From contig CP054187.1 in the NCBI GenBank assembly GCA_015200345.1, positions 1,472,470-1,536,469 on the forward strand: DNA of 64,000 bases, read 5' to 3'. This document shows positions 16,514 through 25,202 of the stretch, in pieces; position 1 is the stretch's first letter; each line of letters starts with the position of its first letter. Made by a program: the position numbers and the translations under genes. Source of the DNA: Planctomycetia bacterium (GTDB taxonomy: Bacteria > Planctomycetota > Phycisphaerae > UBA1845 > UTPLA1). Below the pieces are notes generated by a model. It searched no databases, was not told the origin of the DNA, and saw nothing but the letters and a program-made list of their open reading frames with translations.

Positions 16514-16747
16514 ATGAACGCCCTGCGAACCAAGCTCTCGAAAGTGGCCTGCCTCGCCTGTTGTGCCGTCGCCCTGCTCGTCGGCTCGGCCTGCTCGCAG
16601 AACACCTGCGGCGATTGCTCGTCCGACAAGTGCTGCATGGCCAAGTGCGCGGCCGGCTGCTGCGACGCCAACTGCAAGAGCGAGACCTGCTGCAAAGAGA
16701 AGAAGTGCGCCGCCAACTGCGACGCCCCTTGCTGCAAGAAGGCCTGA
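16514..16747 (+). CDS. Metallothionein-like cysteine-rich lipoprotein
   Basis: This 77-residue protein has a signal peptide (KVACLACCAVALLVGSAC) that probably ends at Cys27, a weak lipobox. The mature part has 15 Cys in 51 residues, arranged as CxxC, CC and CxxxC pairs (CGDC, KCCMAKC, GCCDANC, TCCKEKKC, NCDAPCC), with many Lys and no aromatic residues. This density of thiols suggests a metal-binding, metallothionein-like role or a disulphide-knotted surface peptide. I know of no exact family. AGGAAGGA lies 5-6 nt before the ATG, so translation should be efficient. Its downstream neighbour is an iron-sulphur protein, supporting a metal theme. The function is inferred only. Confidence 0.8.
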   Translation: MNALRTKLSKVACLACCAVALLVGSACSQNTCGDCSSDKCCMAKCAAGCCDANCKSETCCKEKKCAANCDAPCCKKA

Positions 16748-16832
16748 TCAACACCGGAAAAACGCTCATTCGGCATGACCGGACGGCATGATCAGCCGCC
16801 TGGTTCGGCCCTGTTGCGCGGAGGAACGCCTG

Positions 16833-17078
16833 ATGAACGCCAAGCACGACAACAAGCCGATCGTCATTGAAGAAACGCCGGGCAAGAAGGCCTACTGCCA
16901 GTGCGGCCATTCGGCGAAGCTGCCCTATTGCGACGGCGCGCACGCGCGCCTCGGCACGGGATTGGCCCCCATCGTGTGTGAAATCAGCGAGGCAGGGAAA
17001 AAGGCGGTCTGCCAGTGTCACCGCAGCGGCAATCTGCCCTGGTGCGACGGATCGCACAAGTCAATGGCCAGTGGTTAG
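16833..17078 (+). CDS. Tandem CDGSH iron-sulphur protein
   Basis: This 81-residue protein has two complete CDGSH-type motifs: CQCGHSAKLPYCDGAH and CQCHRSGNLPWCDGSH, each with the CxC...CDG(A/S)H ligand set that binds a [2Fe-2S] cluster by three Cys and one His. Bacterial members are small cytoplasmic proteins, single- or double-motif, implicated in iron or redox handling. There is no signal peptide. GGAGGAA lies 8 nt before the ATG. It sits 85 bp after the cysteine-rich lipoprotein gene with no evident promoter between, so the two may be cotranscribed. The final Ser-Gly codons run into the AATTC-rich intergenic stretch. Confidence 0.9.
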   Translation: MNAKHDNKPIVIEETPGKKAYCQCGHSAKLPYCDGAHARLGTGLAPIVCEISEAGKKAVCQCHRSGNLPWCDGSHKSMASG

Positions 17079-17189
17079 TAGACAGCGGCCGGTGGGAAGT
17101 GGGCAGAGAAGTTAAGAATGGAGAATTGGGAATGGAGAGAGCTTTCTGGAAGTCACCCCAATTCTCAACTCTACATTTTTCGCAATTCG
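17079..17189. repeat. Degenerate AATTC-type intergenic sequence
   Basis: This 111 bp stretch between convergent genes contains GTGGTTAGTAGACAG, GGTGGGAAGTGGGCAG, AGAATGGAGAATTGGGAATGG and later CAATTCTCAACTC. The AATTC/ATTCTC words resemble, partly in inverted orientation, the AT-rich tails of the two dispersed repeats at 3832 and 43585. It may be a decayed relative of that tail. Confidence 0.35.
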
Positions 17190-18527
17190 CTATTGGCGCT
17201 TCGCAATCTTCCGCCACAGCGGAAACGCCCCCGCCACGATCGCGAGCACTCCCAGCGTATAGAGCCAGTCGTGCCCGCCACGGCCAATCTCCTCCATCGC
17301 GACGAAAATGGCTATCAGCATTTGAACGCTCGTGACGAACAGGGCCGTCCCCACGCCGCCGGGCGCCAGAAAGACCTCGTCCCGGCGAATCCCCGCGCGG
17401 CGATCCCGCGCGCGGAACACGATGAGGCTGACGTACGCCATCCCATAAAGAATCGTGCTGGCGACGAAGTAAATGCCCAGAATCTCCGTGAACGATCGCT
17501 GCAACACGAAAACCGCTGCGATCCCCGCCGCCAGCATCTGCGACCAAACCGGTGACTGCCCCGCGTTCATCCGCGCCAGCGCCGCCGGCGCCAGGCCATC
17601 CCGCGCGAGCGCAAACGTCACGCGCACATTGGACAGAATGGTCGAACTGATCGAGCCGAGGCAAACGAGGATCCCGGCGATCAATACGACCTCGCGAAAT
17701 CCCGTCAGGCCGACTCGGCTCAACGCCGCGGCGGCCGCGCTGCCCGATCCGCGCATGGCCTGCGGCGTTGCCGCGCAGAGCAGACCGTATTGATACAGAA
17801 CATAGACGGCTGTCAGAAAAATGGTCGTCGATGCCAGCGCGCGGGGCAGCCGTTGGCGAGCGTCGCGCATTTCCTCGGCGAGCTTGGCGCTGTCGGTTGC
17901 GCCGGCGTACGACCACATCACGCTGACGAGGCCGAGCAGGAATCCTTTTGCGGTAACCGCATCAATCGGCGTCGTCTCGACCTGCGGTGTCCAGCGTCCC
18001 GCCCCCACCCACGCGACGATCCCGATTCCAACAACCGTCGCGACCTTCAGAATCGTCAACAAATTCTGGAACACCGCCCCCGCGCGAAGCCCGATGACGT
18101 TGGCCGCCGTCACCAGCGCCAGCGCGGCGCAGCCGAAAACGGATTCCGCAGCGGGAACGCTCCAACCGAACAGTTGCGATGCAAGGCGCCCCAGCCCGGC
18201 CGCGATGACGCCCGTCCCGGCGCCGGTGACAAAGATGGTGAACGACCAACCGAAGAAGAACGCGGCAAAGTCTCCATACGCCGCGCGAAGATACTGATAC
18301 TCCGCCCCCGCCTGCGGAAACCGAGTGGCCAATTCTGCCGTCACGAGAGCCTGAAGATACGTGATTGCTCCGCCGGCGATCCACGCCACGAGCAGCCACC
18401 CGGGCGAGGGAATCCATCCCGCCATGTCGCCCGGCGTCGTGAAGACGCCCGAGCCGATGGCGACGCCGAGGCCGACAAAGACAATCGTCCATGTCCCGAG
18501 GAGGCGCTTCAGCGCGCATCCGTTCAC
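17190..18527 (-). CDS. APC-superfamily amino acid permease
   Basis: This 445-residue protein has about 12 predicted membrane segments. The APC signature appears in helix 1, IVFVGLGVAIGSGVFTTPG (GxG(S/A)GxF substrate loop), then AWIAGGAITYLQALVTAELATRFPQAGAEYQYLRAAYG and, in helix 6, SVMWSYAGATDSAKLAEEM. These proton- or exchange-coupled carriers move amino acids across the inner membrane; the substrate is unknown. The GTG start overlaps the purC stop by 4 nt (GTGA), so the two are translationally coupled. The 3' end is followed by the AATTC-type intergenic sequence. Confidence 0.88.
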   Translation of the reverse strand: MNGCALKRLLGTWTIVFVGLGVAIGSGVFTTPGDMAGWIPSPGWLLVAWIAGGAITYLQALVTAELATRFPQAGAEYQYLRAAYGDFAAFFFGWSFTIFVTGAGTGVIAAGLGRLASQLFGWSVPAAESVFGCAALALVTAANVIGLRAGAVFQNLLTILKVATVVGIGIVAWVGAGRWTPQVETTPIDAVTAKGFLLGLVSVMWSYAGATDSAKLAEEMRDARQRLPRALASTTIFLTAVYVLYQYGLLCAATPQAMRGSGSAAAAALSRVGLTGFREVVLIAGILVCLGSISSTILSNVRVTFALARDGLAPAALARMNAGQSPVWSQMLAAGIAAVFVLQRSFTEILGIYFVASTILYGMAYVSLIVFRARDRRAGIRRDEVFLAPGGVGTALFVTSVQMLIAIFVAMEEIGRGGHDWLYTLGVLAIVAGAFPLWRKIAKRQ

Positions 18528-19474
18528 GCACCGCCCCCGCGCGACGAACCGATCGTCGAAACGTCAAACCGTCGCTCGGTCAGCCGCTCATAGGCCTCGA
18601 TGTACCGCGCGCGGGTCGCCGCGATGACCTCGGCCGGCAGCGGCGGCGTCGGCGGCGACTTGTCCCACTTGCCCTGATCGCAAAGTGCCTGAAGGTGATT
18701 GCGAACGTACTGCTTGTCAAAGCTCTCCTGGTCGCGGCCGATCTCGTACGTATCGGCCGGCCAGAAGCGGCTGCTGTCCGGCGTCAGGATTTCATCGATC
18801 AGGAGAATCTCGCCGTCCACGATGCCGAATTCGAACTTGGTGTCGGCGAGGATAATCCCGCGGCGCCGGGCATACTCGGTGCCTTCGGAATACAACTCCA
18901 GCGTCCGCTTGCGAAGGTGCTCCATCGTGTCGCGGCCGACCAGTTCGCAGGCTCGCTCAAACGAAATATTCTCGTCGTGGCCTGATTCCTCCTTGGTCGC
19001 AGGGGTGAAAATCGGTTCTGGCAAGGCCTGGCACTGTTTCAGACCAGGGGGTAGCTCGATTCCGCAGACTCGTCCGGTCTTGCGGTATTCGGCCCAGCCG
19101 CTTCCGGCAAGATACCCCCGGGCCACGCATTCGATGGGGATTACTTTCGTCTTCCGGCAGAGCATCGTCCGGCCGGCAAGGACCTCCCGGAACGGCTCGA
19201 ACCCGGCTGGGGCACTTTCACCCACCACCCCCAGCAGGTGGTGCGGCCGGGCGGCAGCCAGCCGGTCGAACCAAAAGGCCGACAAAGCGGTCAGGACGCG
19301 GCCTTTGTCGGGGATCGGGTCGGGTAGGACGCAGTCAAAGGCACTGATCCGGTCGGTTGCCACGATCATCAGGCGGTCGCCGAGGTTATAGACGTCGCGA
19401 ACCTTTCCCCGTTTGACCTCCACCCCGGGGATTTGAGTAGTCTTGACGGCTTGCAGAACGGGTGCTTCCGGCAT
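18524..19474 (-). CDS. purC: SAICAR synthase (phosphoribosylaminoimidazole-succinocarboxamide synthase)
   Basis: This 316-residue enzyme couples aspartate to CAIR with ATP in purine synthesis. Conserved motifs are RGKVRDVY, MIVATDRISAFDCVLPDPIPDKG, VIPIECVARGYLAGSGW, PIFTPATKEESGHDENISFE, GIILADTKFEFG and ILTPDSSRFWPAD. The length suits the longer PurC type found in fungi and many bacteria. GGAG lies 8 nt before the ATG. An amino acid permease gene follows with a 4 nt overlap, so aspartate supply is a possible but untested link. guaB, another purine gene, lies 3 kb upstream on the other strand. Confidence 0.97.
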   Translation of the reverse strand: MPEAPVLQAVKTTQIPGVEVKRGKVRDVYNLGDRLMIVATDRISAFDCVLPDPIPDKGRVLTALSAFWFDRLAAARPHHLLGVVGESAPAGFEPFREVLAGRTMLCRKTKVIPIECVARGYLAGSGWAEYRKTGRVCGIELPPGLKQCQALPEPIFTPATKEESGHDENISFERACELVGRDTMEHLRKRTLELYSEGTEYARRRGIILADTKFEFGIVDGEILLIDEILTPDSSRFWPADTYEIGRDQESFDKQYVRNHLQALCDQGKWDKSPPTPPLPAEVIAATRARYIEAYERLTERRFDVSTIGSSRGGGA

Positions 19475-19610
19475 GGGTCGCTCCGTCAGTTCAAAGAGAG
19501 GGTTTCATGGGCTGCACCGACCGCGCTCGGCCAGCTTGCGGCGGCTAGTGTAAGGGAATCCGGGGTCGTAAAAACCGCTGATTTTTTTAGGAATCTCGCG
19601 CGGGACCCCA

Positions 19611-19638
19611 TTGATTTCCCTGATTTTCTTGCTATTTT
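19611..19638 (+). promoter_or_regulatory. Promoter of the HU-like gene
   Basis: TTGATT and TATTTT are separated by 16 nt, within an AT-rich patch, about 80 nt before the ATG. Confidence 0.45.
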
Positions 19639-19719
19639 GTCCAGCCTAAACGGCGGGCGGAGGCTCGCCGGGAGTAGGAAATCGAAACAAGCAGAAACCC
19701 ACACACAAGGAGTCGCCCC

Positions 19720-20007
19720 ATGGCAGCAGGTATGAGCAAGAGCGCGTTGATTCGACATCTGGCGGAGAAGAACGATCTGTCCCGCAAGCAGGTCGTGATG
19801 TTCCTCGATACGCTGACGGCGACGGCCTACAAAGAGGCCAAGAACAGCTTCACGCTGCCGGGCCTGGGCAAGCTCGTGCTGGTCAATCGCAAGGCGCGCA
19901 TGGGCCGCAACCCGGCGACCGGCGAGGCGATCAAGATTCCGGCGAAGAAGGTCGTGAAGTTCCGCGTCGCGAAGGCGTGCAAGGACGCGATTCTCGGCAA
20001 GAAGTAA
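19720..20007 (+). CDS. HU/IHF-family nucleoid protein
   Basis: This 95-residue basic protein has the HU fold: N-terminal helices (MSKSALIRHLAEKNDLSRKQVVMFLDTLTATAYKEAK), then FTLPGLGKLVLVNRKARMGRNPATGEAIKIPAKKVVKFRVAKACKDAIL. This includes the GRNPxTGE...IPA beta-arm that inserts in the minor groove, with the proline. AAGGAG lies 8 nt upstream. A hairpin terminator candidate follows. It probably compacts and bends the chromosome; HU cannot be separated from IHF here. There are no other HU genes in the window. Confidence 0.93.
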   Translation: MAAGMSKSALIRHLAEKNDLSRKQVVMFLDTLTATAYKEAKNSFTLPGLGKLVLVNRKARMGRNPATGEAIKIPAKKVVKFRVAKACKDAILGKK

Positions 20008-20078
20008 GCCGTGCGATCGCCCGGCGCCGTGCCGGATTCAGATGTTTGTCTCAAAAAAAATCGCAGTATGTTTAATGG

Positions 20079-20108
20079 AAGGACCCGCGCGTCGCAGCGC
20101 GGGTCCTT
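20079..20108 (+). terminator. Hairpin after the HU-like gene
   Basis: AAGGACCCGCGC and its exact complement GCGCGGGTCCTT flank a 6 nt loop (12 bp stem). It lies between convergent genes and could act in both directions; no clear U-run follows. Confidence 0.65.
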
Positions 20109-20109
20109 G

Positions 20110-22662
20110 TCATTCATGAGAACGCTCCCGCAGGTACGCTCGCTGCGCTTCGGCCTCCTGATCTAGACCGGCCGACTCCAGCACCCGAAGCCGCACGCGG
20201 CCCAGCGCGCCGGGCTGCGGATCGCTCGGTGAGACGGGAGCCCCCCACAGGATCGACGCGGCATCGGCCAATTTGCGCAAGTTTGCATCCGCGTTTGATC
20301 CGCCGTGCGCCGCGACGTCGTACTCGACCCATTCGCTGATCGCCGCGACGCGCGCGGCAAACAGGCCCGGCCCGGCCCGCTCGTACATCTCGTCTGCTTT
20401 CGCGGCCAGGTTCATCGCACGCGGCGATTCGTCGTCGCGCCGCGCCCGCATCGCCGCCAGGCGCAGCGTCTCGGGGCTGAAGCGATCCCGCCAATCAGCG
20501 GCCTTCGACCGGGTCGCGTCCGACAGCGCGACATTTGTCAAGTCTTCGATGATGGCGGGCAGGTCCGCCGACTTCAACAGCTCCTGCGCCATCTCGGCGG
20601 TCATCGCATCGACTAACCCGCCTCGCAGCAGCGCGCGCAACCAGTCGATCCGCTGCCTCGCCGACGCCGCGGGGCTGACGCGCCACAGCGTCCAGACGAT
20701 CTGCGACGAAAACGGCTCGTCGGCATGTTGTCGCTCCAGCGCCTGAATCCATCGACGCTGATATTCGGCGGCCGCTGCCCCGTCGCCGCGTCGCTGCGCC
20801 GCTCGTCCGAGGTTCAGCGCCAGGTCCGCTTCGAGACGCGAGAGCTGAAGAAATCGCGGTACGTCGGCCCTCAACTGGCTAAGCCGGATCACCGCGTCGC
20901 TCGCGCGGTTCAGCATCGCACCATCGGGCGGAGCATCCCCCGCATCCAGACTCATCTGAAACGCCAGCGCCCGCGCGCGAATCGCCATCAAGCGCGCCAA
21001 ATTCCGCTGGAACGGATCCATCGTGCGCGCGGCGGCGTAGTCCGCATGCGCCGCAGCGTCCTCGAAATCTCCTTCCGCCATCGCGGCGTCAGCCTGCGCG
21101 CGGCCGATTGACGCGTGCCAGTCAGCCAGCGCCGCGCTGCCGAACCACGCCACCGCCACCAGCAGCGCCACGCCGGCCAGCCGCACCACACCATTCGACA
21201 GCCGATGCGCTGCCTGCATCTCGAACCGCTCCGTCCGACCGCGCCGTACGGCCGCCCACGCCAACGCCCACACGGTGAGAAACACAGCCGGCCCCCCCGG
21301 CTCACGGACGGAAGGCTCTCCGAAATGATCGACCGCCAGTCCGACCAGCGCCGCGCCAAGCCCCGCGATCACAAAACGATTCGAACACGATTCGTCGCCT
21401 CGACGATCGCACGCGCGCGCGACATAGATCAACGTCAAAATCATCGCGACGAGGTACGCCCCCGCACCGACGATGCCGATCTCCGCCGCCTGTTCCAGGT
21501 ATTCGTTGTGCGCGTGGCCGGTCCAGAATTGTTCGTCAAAACGAAGCGTCATCGGGTCTTCCAGCTGATCTTCCCGCGCGAACTGACCCGCCAGCATCGA
21601 ATACGCCCCGTCACCATGTCCCAGCACCGGTTTGTCCATCAACAATCGCATCGCATAGGGCCACTCGAAATTGACGCGAGTCCGAATCGAATGCGACCGG
21701 GTCGCCGTCCCGCCCTCGCTGGCCAGCCGGTTGAGAATCGCCGCCCCACCCAGGCCGCCGACCAACGCGATCAGGAGCAGAACGCGCCGCGCCTTCTTGC
21801 CGATCAGCAGACAGACCATCGCCAGCCCCGCCGCCACCAGGCCCGCCAGCCCCGAACGCGAACGCGTCAGCAGCAGCCCAATCAGGATCAGCACGGCAAC
21901 CACAACCCACGCGACGCAAGCCGCCCATCGCGCGACGGGCCGTCGCGCACTCGAACCCACGCCACGGTCCAACGCCAAGCCGATGGCGATCGGTACTCCC
22001 GGCAGCAAACAGGCCGCCAGCCACAACTCGTTTCCGAACGGATACGACAATCGCGCCGTCCACGGAGATGGTCCGCCGCGCACGGCCTGATACGCCAGCG
22101 CCAGCGCCGCCGTCGCCATCAGCGCGATCGCCAGCGCCGCCGTGAGGGCGCGAACGTGCCGCGTCGTCAGCATCGCCGCCAGCGGCCACCACCACGCCAG
22201 CCACAGAATGTGCGCCATGGCCTGCCCCTGGCAGACCGCCGGCGCGTGTGAAAAGTAGGAGCTCAACCCGCACGAGACCATCCACAGCGCCCACCAGAAA
22301 TAGGGACTGCCGGCGCGCGCGCGATAGTCGAGCAGGTCATCGAGGCTGTAGCGGGGCCGGCGCCCGGTCGTGAGCAGTCGAATGGCGCTCACCGCCAGGA
22401 TCAGCGCCGCACCACCGTAGAAGACGAGATTGCGAACTTCCACGCCACGGGCCGTGCCGACGCGCCCGCCCAGGCCCAGCGCCGTCACGATCGGCTTGAG
22501 CAGCGTCGTGTCGGTCGTGTGTTTCTCCGAGAAGCGCGACGGCGAGTTCAAGAGACAGTTGGCGAATACGAGGACGGCGGCCAATCCCGCCAGCGCACCG
22601 CTCGCCAGCCTCGCCCCGCGCGAGTCATCCACCACGACTTCAGGCAAGTTGTCGGATGGCAT
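20110..22662 (-). CDS. O-antigen ligase-family membrane protein with TPR-like C-terminus
   Basis: This 850-residue protein has an N-terminal half of about 10-12 hydrophobic segments typical of the Wzy/WaaL O-antigen ligase family. Its central loop reads LLTRSRSGLAGLVAAG, and HNEYLEQAAEIGIVGAG is the family's conserved periplasmic His motif. The C-terminal ~380 residues are soluble, Ala-rich and helical, like degenerate TPR repeats. It probably polymerises or attaches surface polysaccharide at the periplasmic face. It overlaps the end of radA by 23 bp and is likely cotranscribed with it. Acceptor and donor are unknown. The GT4 genes elsewhere in the window could supply the same polysaccharide. 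Confidence 0.85.
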   Translation of the reverse strand: MPSDNLPEVVVDDSRGARLASGALAGLAAVLVFANCLLNSPSRFSEKHTTDTTLLKPIVTALGLGGRVGTARGVEVRNLVFYGGAALILAVSAIRLLTTGRRPRYSLDDLLDYRARAGSPYFWWALWMVSCGLSSYFSHAPAVCQGQAMAHILWLAWWWPLAAMLTTRHVRALTAALAIALMATAALALAYQAVRGGPSPWTARLSYPFGNELWLAACLLPGVPIAIGLALDRGVGSSARRPVARWAACVAWVVVAVLILIGLLLTRSRSGLAGLVAAGLAMVCLLIGKKARRVLLLIALVGGLGGAAILNRLASEGGTATRSHSIRTRVNFEWPYAMRLLMDKPVLGHGDGAYSMLAGQFAREDQLEDPMTLRFDEQFWTGHAHNEYLEQAAEIGIVGAGAYLVAMILTLIYVARACDRRGDESCSNRFVIAGLGAALVGLAVDHFGEPSVREPGGPAVFLTVWALAWAAVRRGRTERFEMQAAHRLSNGVVRLAGVALLVAVAWFGSAALADWHASIGRAQADAAMAEGDFEDAAAHADYAAARTMDPFQRNLARLMAIRARALAFQMSLDAGDAPPDGAMLNRASDAVIRLSQLRADVPRFLQLSRLEADLALNLGRAAQRRGDGAAAAEYQRRWIQALERQHADEPFSSQIVWTLWRVSPAASARQRIDWLRALLRGGLVDAMTAEMAQELLKSADLPAIIEDLTNVALSDATRSKAADWRDRFSPETLRLAAMRARRDDESPRAMNLAAKADEMYERAGPGLFAARVAAISEWVEYDVAAHGGSNADANLRKLADAASILWGAPVSPSDPQPGALGRVRLRVLESAGLDQEAEAQRAYLRERSHE

Positions 22663-24010
22663 CCGCCAGCCTCTCGCAGCGCATCAGACGCATCGTCTCA
22701 TGCTTGGTAGACGTTTCTCCCGAACGACTGGTTCGCGGCAAGATGAACTGACGGAAGCCCACCCGCGCCGCCTCGGTCACGCGCTGCCGCAGATGCGTCA
22801 CCGGTCGAAGCTCCGCACCCAGGCCCAATTCCCCGCAGACCACCGTCCCCACGTCCAGACACCGCTGCGTCATCGCCGAGACGACCGCCAGCGCGATCGC
22901 CAGATCGGCCGCCGGCTCGCTCACGCGCACGCCTCCGACGACGTTCACGAACACGTCCTGGTCGCCCAGGACGATCTCCGCGTGCTTCTCGATCACCGCC
23001 AGCAGCATCGCCACGCGCCCGGCATCGACCCCCGTCGCCTTGCGCTTCGCCGAGCCGAACACCGACTGCGCGCACAGCGCCTGCACCTCCACCAGCAGGG
23101 TGCGCGTCCCCTCGCATGCCGCGAGGATCACGCTGCCGGGCCGTGACTCACGGTTCTCCTGAAGAAACAGCTTGGAGGGATCATCGACCGGGCGCAGACC
23201 CGTGTCGCCGATCTCAAAGACGCCCAATTCGTCCGTCGAACCATAACGGTTCTTCACCGCGCGAATCAATCGGTGCGCGTGAAAGCGGTCGCCCTCGAAG
23301 TACGCCACGCAGTCGACCAGGTGTTCCAGTATCTTCGGCCCCGCGATCGCCCCGTCCTTCGTGACATGCCCCACCAGAAACAGGGAGAACCCCATCTGCT
23401 TCGCCAGCCAGATCAGCCGCGCCGCCGCCTCGCGCAACTGCGACAACGACCCCGGCGGGCTGGCGCCGTCGGGTCGATAGACCATCTGAATCGAATCAAT
23501 CACGACCACCTCGGGCCGCTCCTTGCTCGCGAGATTGCAGATGACATCGAGATTGGCCGTCGCCGCGACGAGCAACGCCGAATCGCTCGCGCCCAGTCGC
23601 TGCGCGCGAAGCTTGATCTGCCCGGCCGATTCCTCGCTGGAGACGTACAGCGTCTTGCGCTTTGCGCGGACCAGTTGATCGCACACTTGCAGCAGCAGCG
23701 TCGACTTGCCGATGCCCGGATCGCCGCCGATGAGAACCGCCGACCCCGGAACGATGCCGCCGCCCAGGACGCGATCAAACTCGCCGATTCCGGTGACATA
23801 ACGTGGGCACGACTCGGCGTCCACGTCCGACAGCTTCGCCATGACCGGCTGATCGACCGGTACCGCCGGTCGATGCCGATCCGGCACGACGCCGTCGACG
23901 ACCTGCTCGGTCAATGAATCCCATTCACCACAGTCGGGACATTTGCCGGACCACTGGCTCTGCACCCGCCCGCAATGGCTGCACGCGAATTGTGAATGTT
24001 TCCTGGGCAC
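22640..24010 (-). CDS. radA: DNA repair protein RadA (Sms)
   Basis: The 456-residue protein (GTG start) has a zinc finger (CSHCGRVQSQWSGKCPDCGEW), a RecA-like ATPase with Walker A GGDPGIGKST (about 95-104), the family motif KNRYGSTDELGVFEI and a C-terminal Lon-like domain (GGVRVSEPAADLAIALAVVSA). RadA promotes branch migration in recombination. The GTG at 24010 gives the usual short lead to the zinc finger, with GGCAGG upstream; the TTG at 24052 would add 14 residues. The O-antigen ligase gene overlaps its end. rplA lies divergently upstream. Confidence 0.96.
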   Translation of the reverse strand: MPRKHSQFACSHCGRVQSQWSGKCPDCGEWDSLTEQVVDGVVPDRHRPAVPVDQPVMAKLSDVDAESCPRYVTGIGEFDRVLGGGIVPGSAVLIGGDPGIGKSTLLLQVCDQLVRAKRKTLYVSSEESAGQIKLRAQRLGASDSALLVAATANLDVICNLASKERPEVVVIDSIQMVYRPDGASPPGSLSQLREAAARLIWLAKQMGFSLFLVGHVTKDGAIAGPKILEHLVDCVAYFEGDRFHAHRLIRAVKNRYGSTDELGVFEIGDTGLRPVDDPSKLFLQENRESRPGSVILAACEGTRTLLVEVQALCAQSVFGSAKRKATGVDAGRVAMLLAVIEKHAEIVLGDQDVFVNVVGGVRVSEPAADLAIALAVVSAMTQRCLDVGTVVCGELGLGAELRPVTHLRQRVTEAARVGFRQFILPRTSRSGETSTKHETMRLMRCERLADAIRQLA

Positions 24011-24164
24011 CGATGCCTGCCGTTTCGACCGAATGTTAATACGTTCCCTCAAGATCGCCGGGCATCATACCGCCATCGCCGCAGCAAGGTGCCTCTCGAA
24101 AGCCCAGACATAACCACCTGTAAATGCTTGCCTTATGAAAACCGCTGGCGTCCATTCGGTATGG

Positions 24165-24192
24165 TTGCCACCCAATGGGCTTCGGTTATGAT
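24165..24192 (+). promoter_or_regulatory. Promoter of rplA-rplJ-rplL
   Basis: TTGCCA and TATGAT are separated by 16 nt. The predicted leader is about 115 nt, long enough for autoregulation by L1; I could not fit an obvious L1-binding kink-turn by eye. Confidence 0.5.
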
Positions 24193-24315
24193 ACTCGGCT
24201 CGGTCTTTTTCGAAGGGCCGGATCGTCTTCCCTCCGCACGACGAGCCATTTGCAGTGCGTGCCGCTCGACCACGCGCGTCAGCGTGGCAGACCTTCGGGT
24301 CGAAAGAGAGAAACC

Positions 24316-25185
24316 ATGGCAAAAGAAAAGAAGAATCCCTCGGTCGAGGGCGAGGCGAAGCCGGGCGCGCCCGACGCGACCGCGGGTGGCGCTGCGCCCG
24401 ACGACCAGGCCGGCGCCAAAGCGCCGAAGTCAAAGAAAGAAAAGAAAGCGGCTGCCGGGGAAGCCTCGGGCGGTCGAAAGCAGCGCGGTCGATCGATGCG
24501 CGGGCGCAGCAAGCGTCATGAGAAGATGTTGAAGGAAGTCGACGCCAAGCGGCGCTACCCCCTCGACGACGCGGTGAAGGTGCTCAAGAAGATCACGGCG
24601 GGCACCAAGTTCAACCAGACGATCAACGTCGTCATGCACCTGGGGATCGACCCGAAGAACGCCGATCAGATGATCCGCGGCTCGGTCTCGCTGCCCAAGG
24701 GCATCGGCTCGACGAAGAAGGTCATAGCATTCGTCGACGGCAACGAAGCCGACGAGGCCAAGGCGGCCGGCGCGATGGAAGTCGGCGTTGATGACTTGAT
24801 CAAGAAGGTCAACGACGGCTGGACGGATTTCGACGTGGCGATTGCGCACCCGCGCACGATGGCCAAGGTGGGCAAGCTCGGGCGCGTCCTCGGCCCGGCA
24901 GGCAAGATGCCGAGTCCGAAGAACGGCACGGTGACCAGCGACGTGGCGACGGCGGTGAAGGAGTTCGCCGCGGGCAAGATCGAGTTTCGCAACGACGCCG
25001 GCGGCAACGTTCACGCGATCGTCGGCAAGGCCAGCTTCCCCGAAGGGGATCTGAAGGAGAACATCGACGCCTTCATCAACCACATCAAGCGCATGAAGCC
25101 TCCGACGAGCAAGGGGCTGTTCATCAAGAAGGCGTGCGTTTCGGGAACCATGTCGCCGGCGATTGAGTTGGAGGTCGCCCAGTAA
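24316..25185 (+). CDS. rplA: 50S ribosomal protein L1
   Basis: The protein is 289 residues, about 60 longer than usual. The first ~60 are a low-complexity Lys/Ala/Gly-rich extension (KNPSVEGEAKPGAPDATAGG, KSKKEKKAAAGEASGG). The L1 core follows: KRRYPLDDAVKVLKKI, FNQTINVVMHLGIDPKNADQMIRGSVSLP, MAKVGKLGRVLGPAGKMPSPKNGTVT and VHAIVGKASF. L1 binds 23S rRNA at the stalk and can repress its own mRNA. rplJ follows 17 bp downstream. rplK, which normally precedes it, is absent; radA is divergent instead. The extension is unusual for bacteria. Confidence 0.96.
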   Translation: MAKEKKNPSVEGEAKPGAPDATAGGAAPDDQAGAKAPKSKKEKKAAAGEASGGRKQRGRSMRGRSKRHEKMLKEVDAKRRYPLDDAVKVLKKITAGTKFNQTINVVMHLGIDPKNADQMIRGSVSLPKGIGSTKKVIAFVDGNEADEAKAAGAMEVGVDDLIKKVNDGWTDFDVAIAHPRTMAKVGKLGRVLGPAGKMPSPKNGTVTSDVATAVKEFAAGKIEFRNDAGGNVHAIVGKASFPEGDLKENIDAFINHIKRMKPPTSKGLFIKKACVSGTMSPAIELEVAQ

Positions 25186-25202
25186 GACGGGCGGAACAAG
25201 CC

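Noticed and set aside
20110-22251. Long plus-strand frames inside the O-antigen ligase gene
   Set aside because: They are antisense shadows with Arg/Pro/His-rich composition and no recognisable domains; high GC creates such frames throughout.
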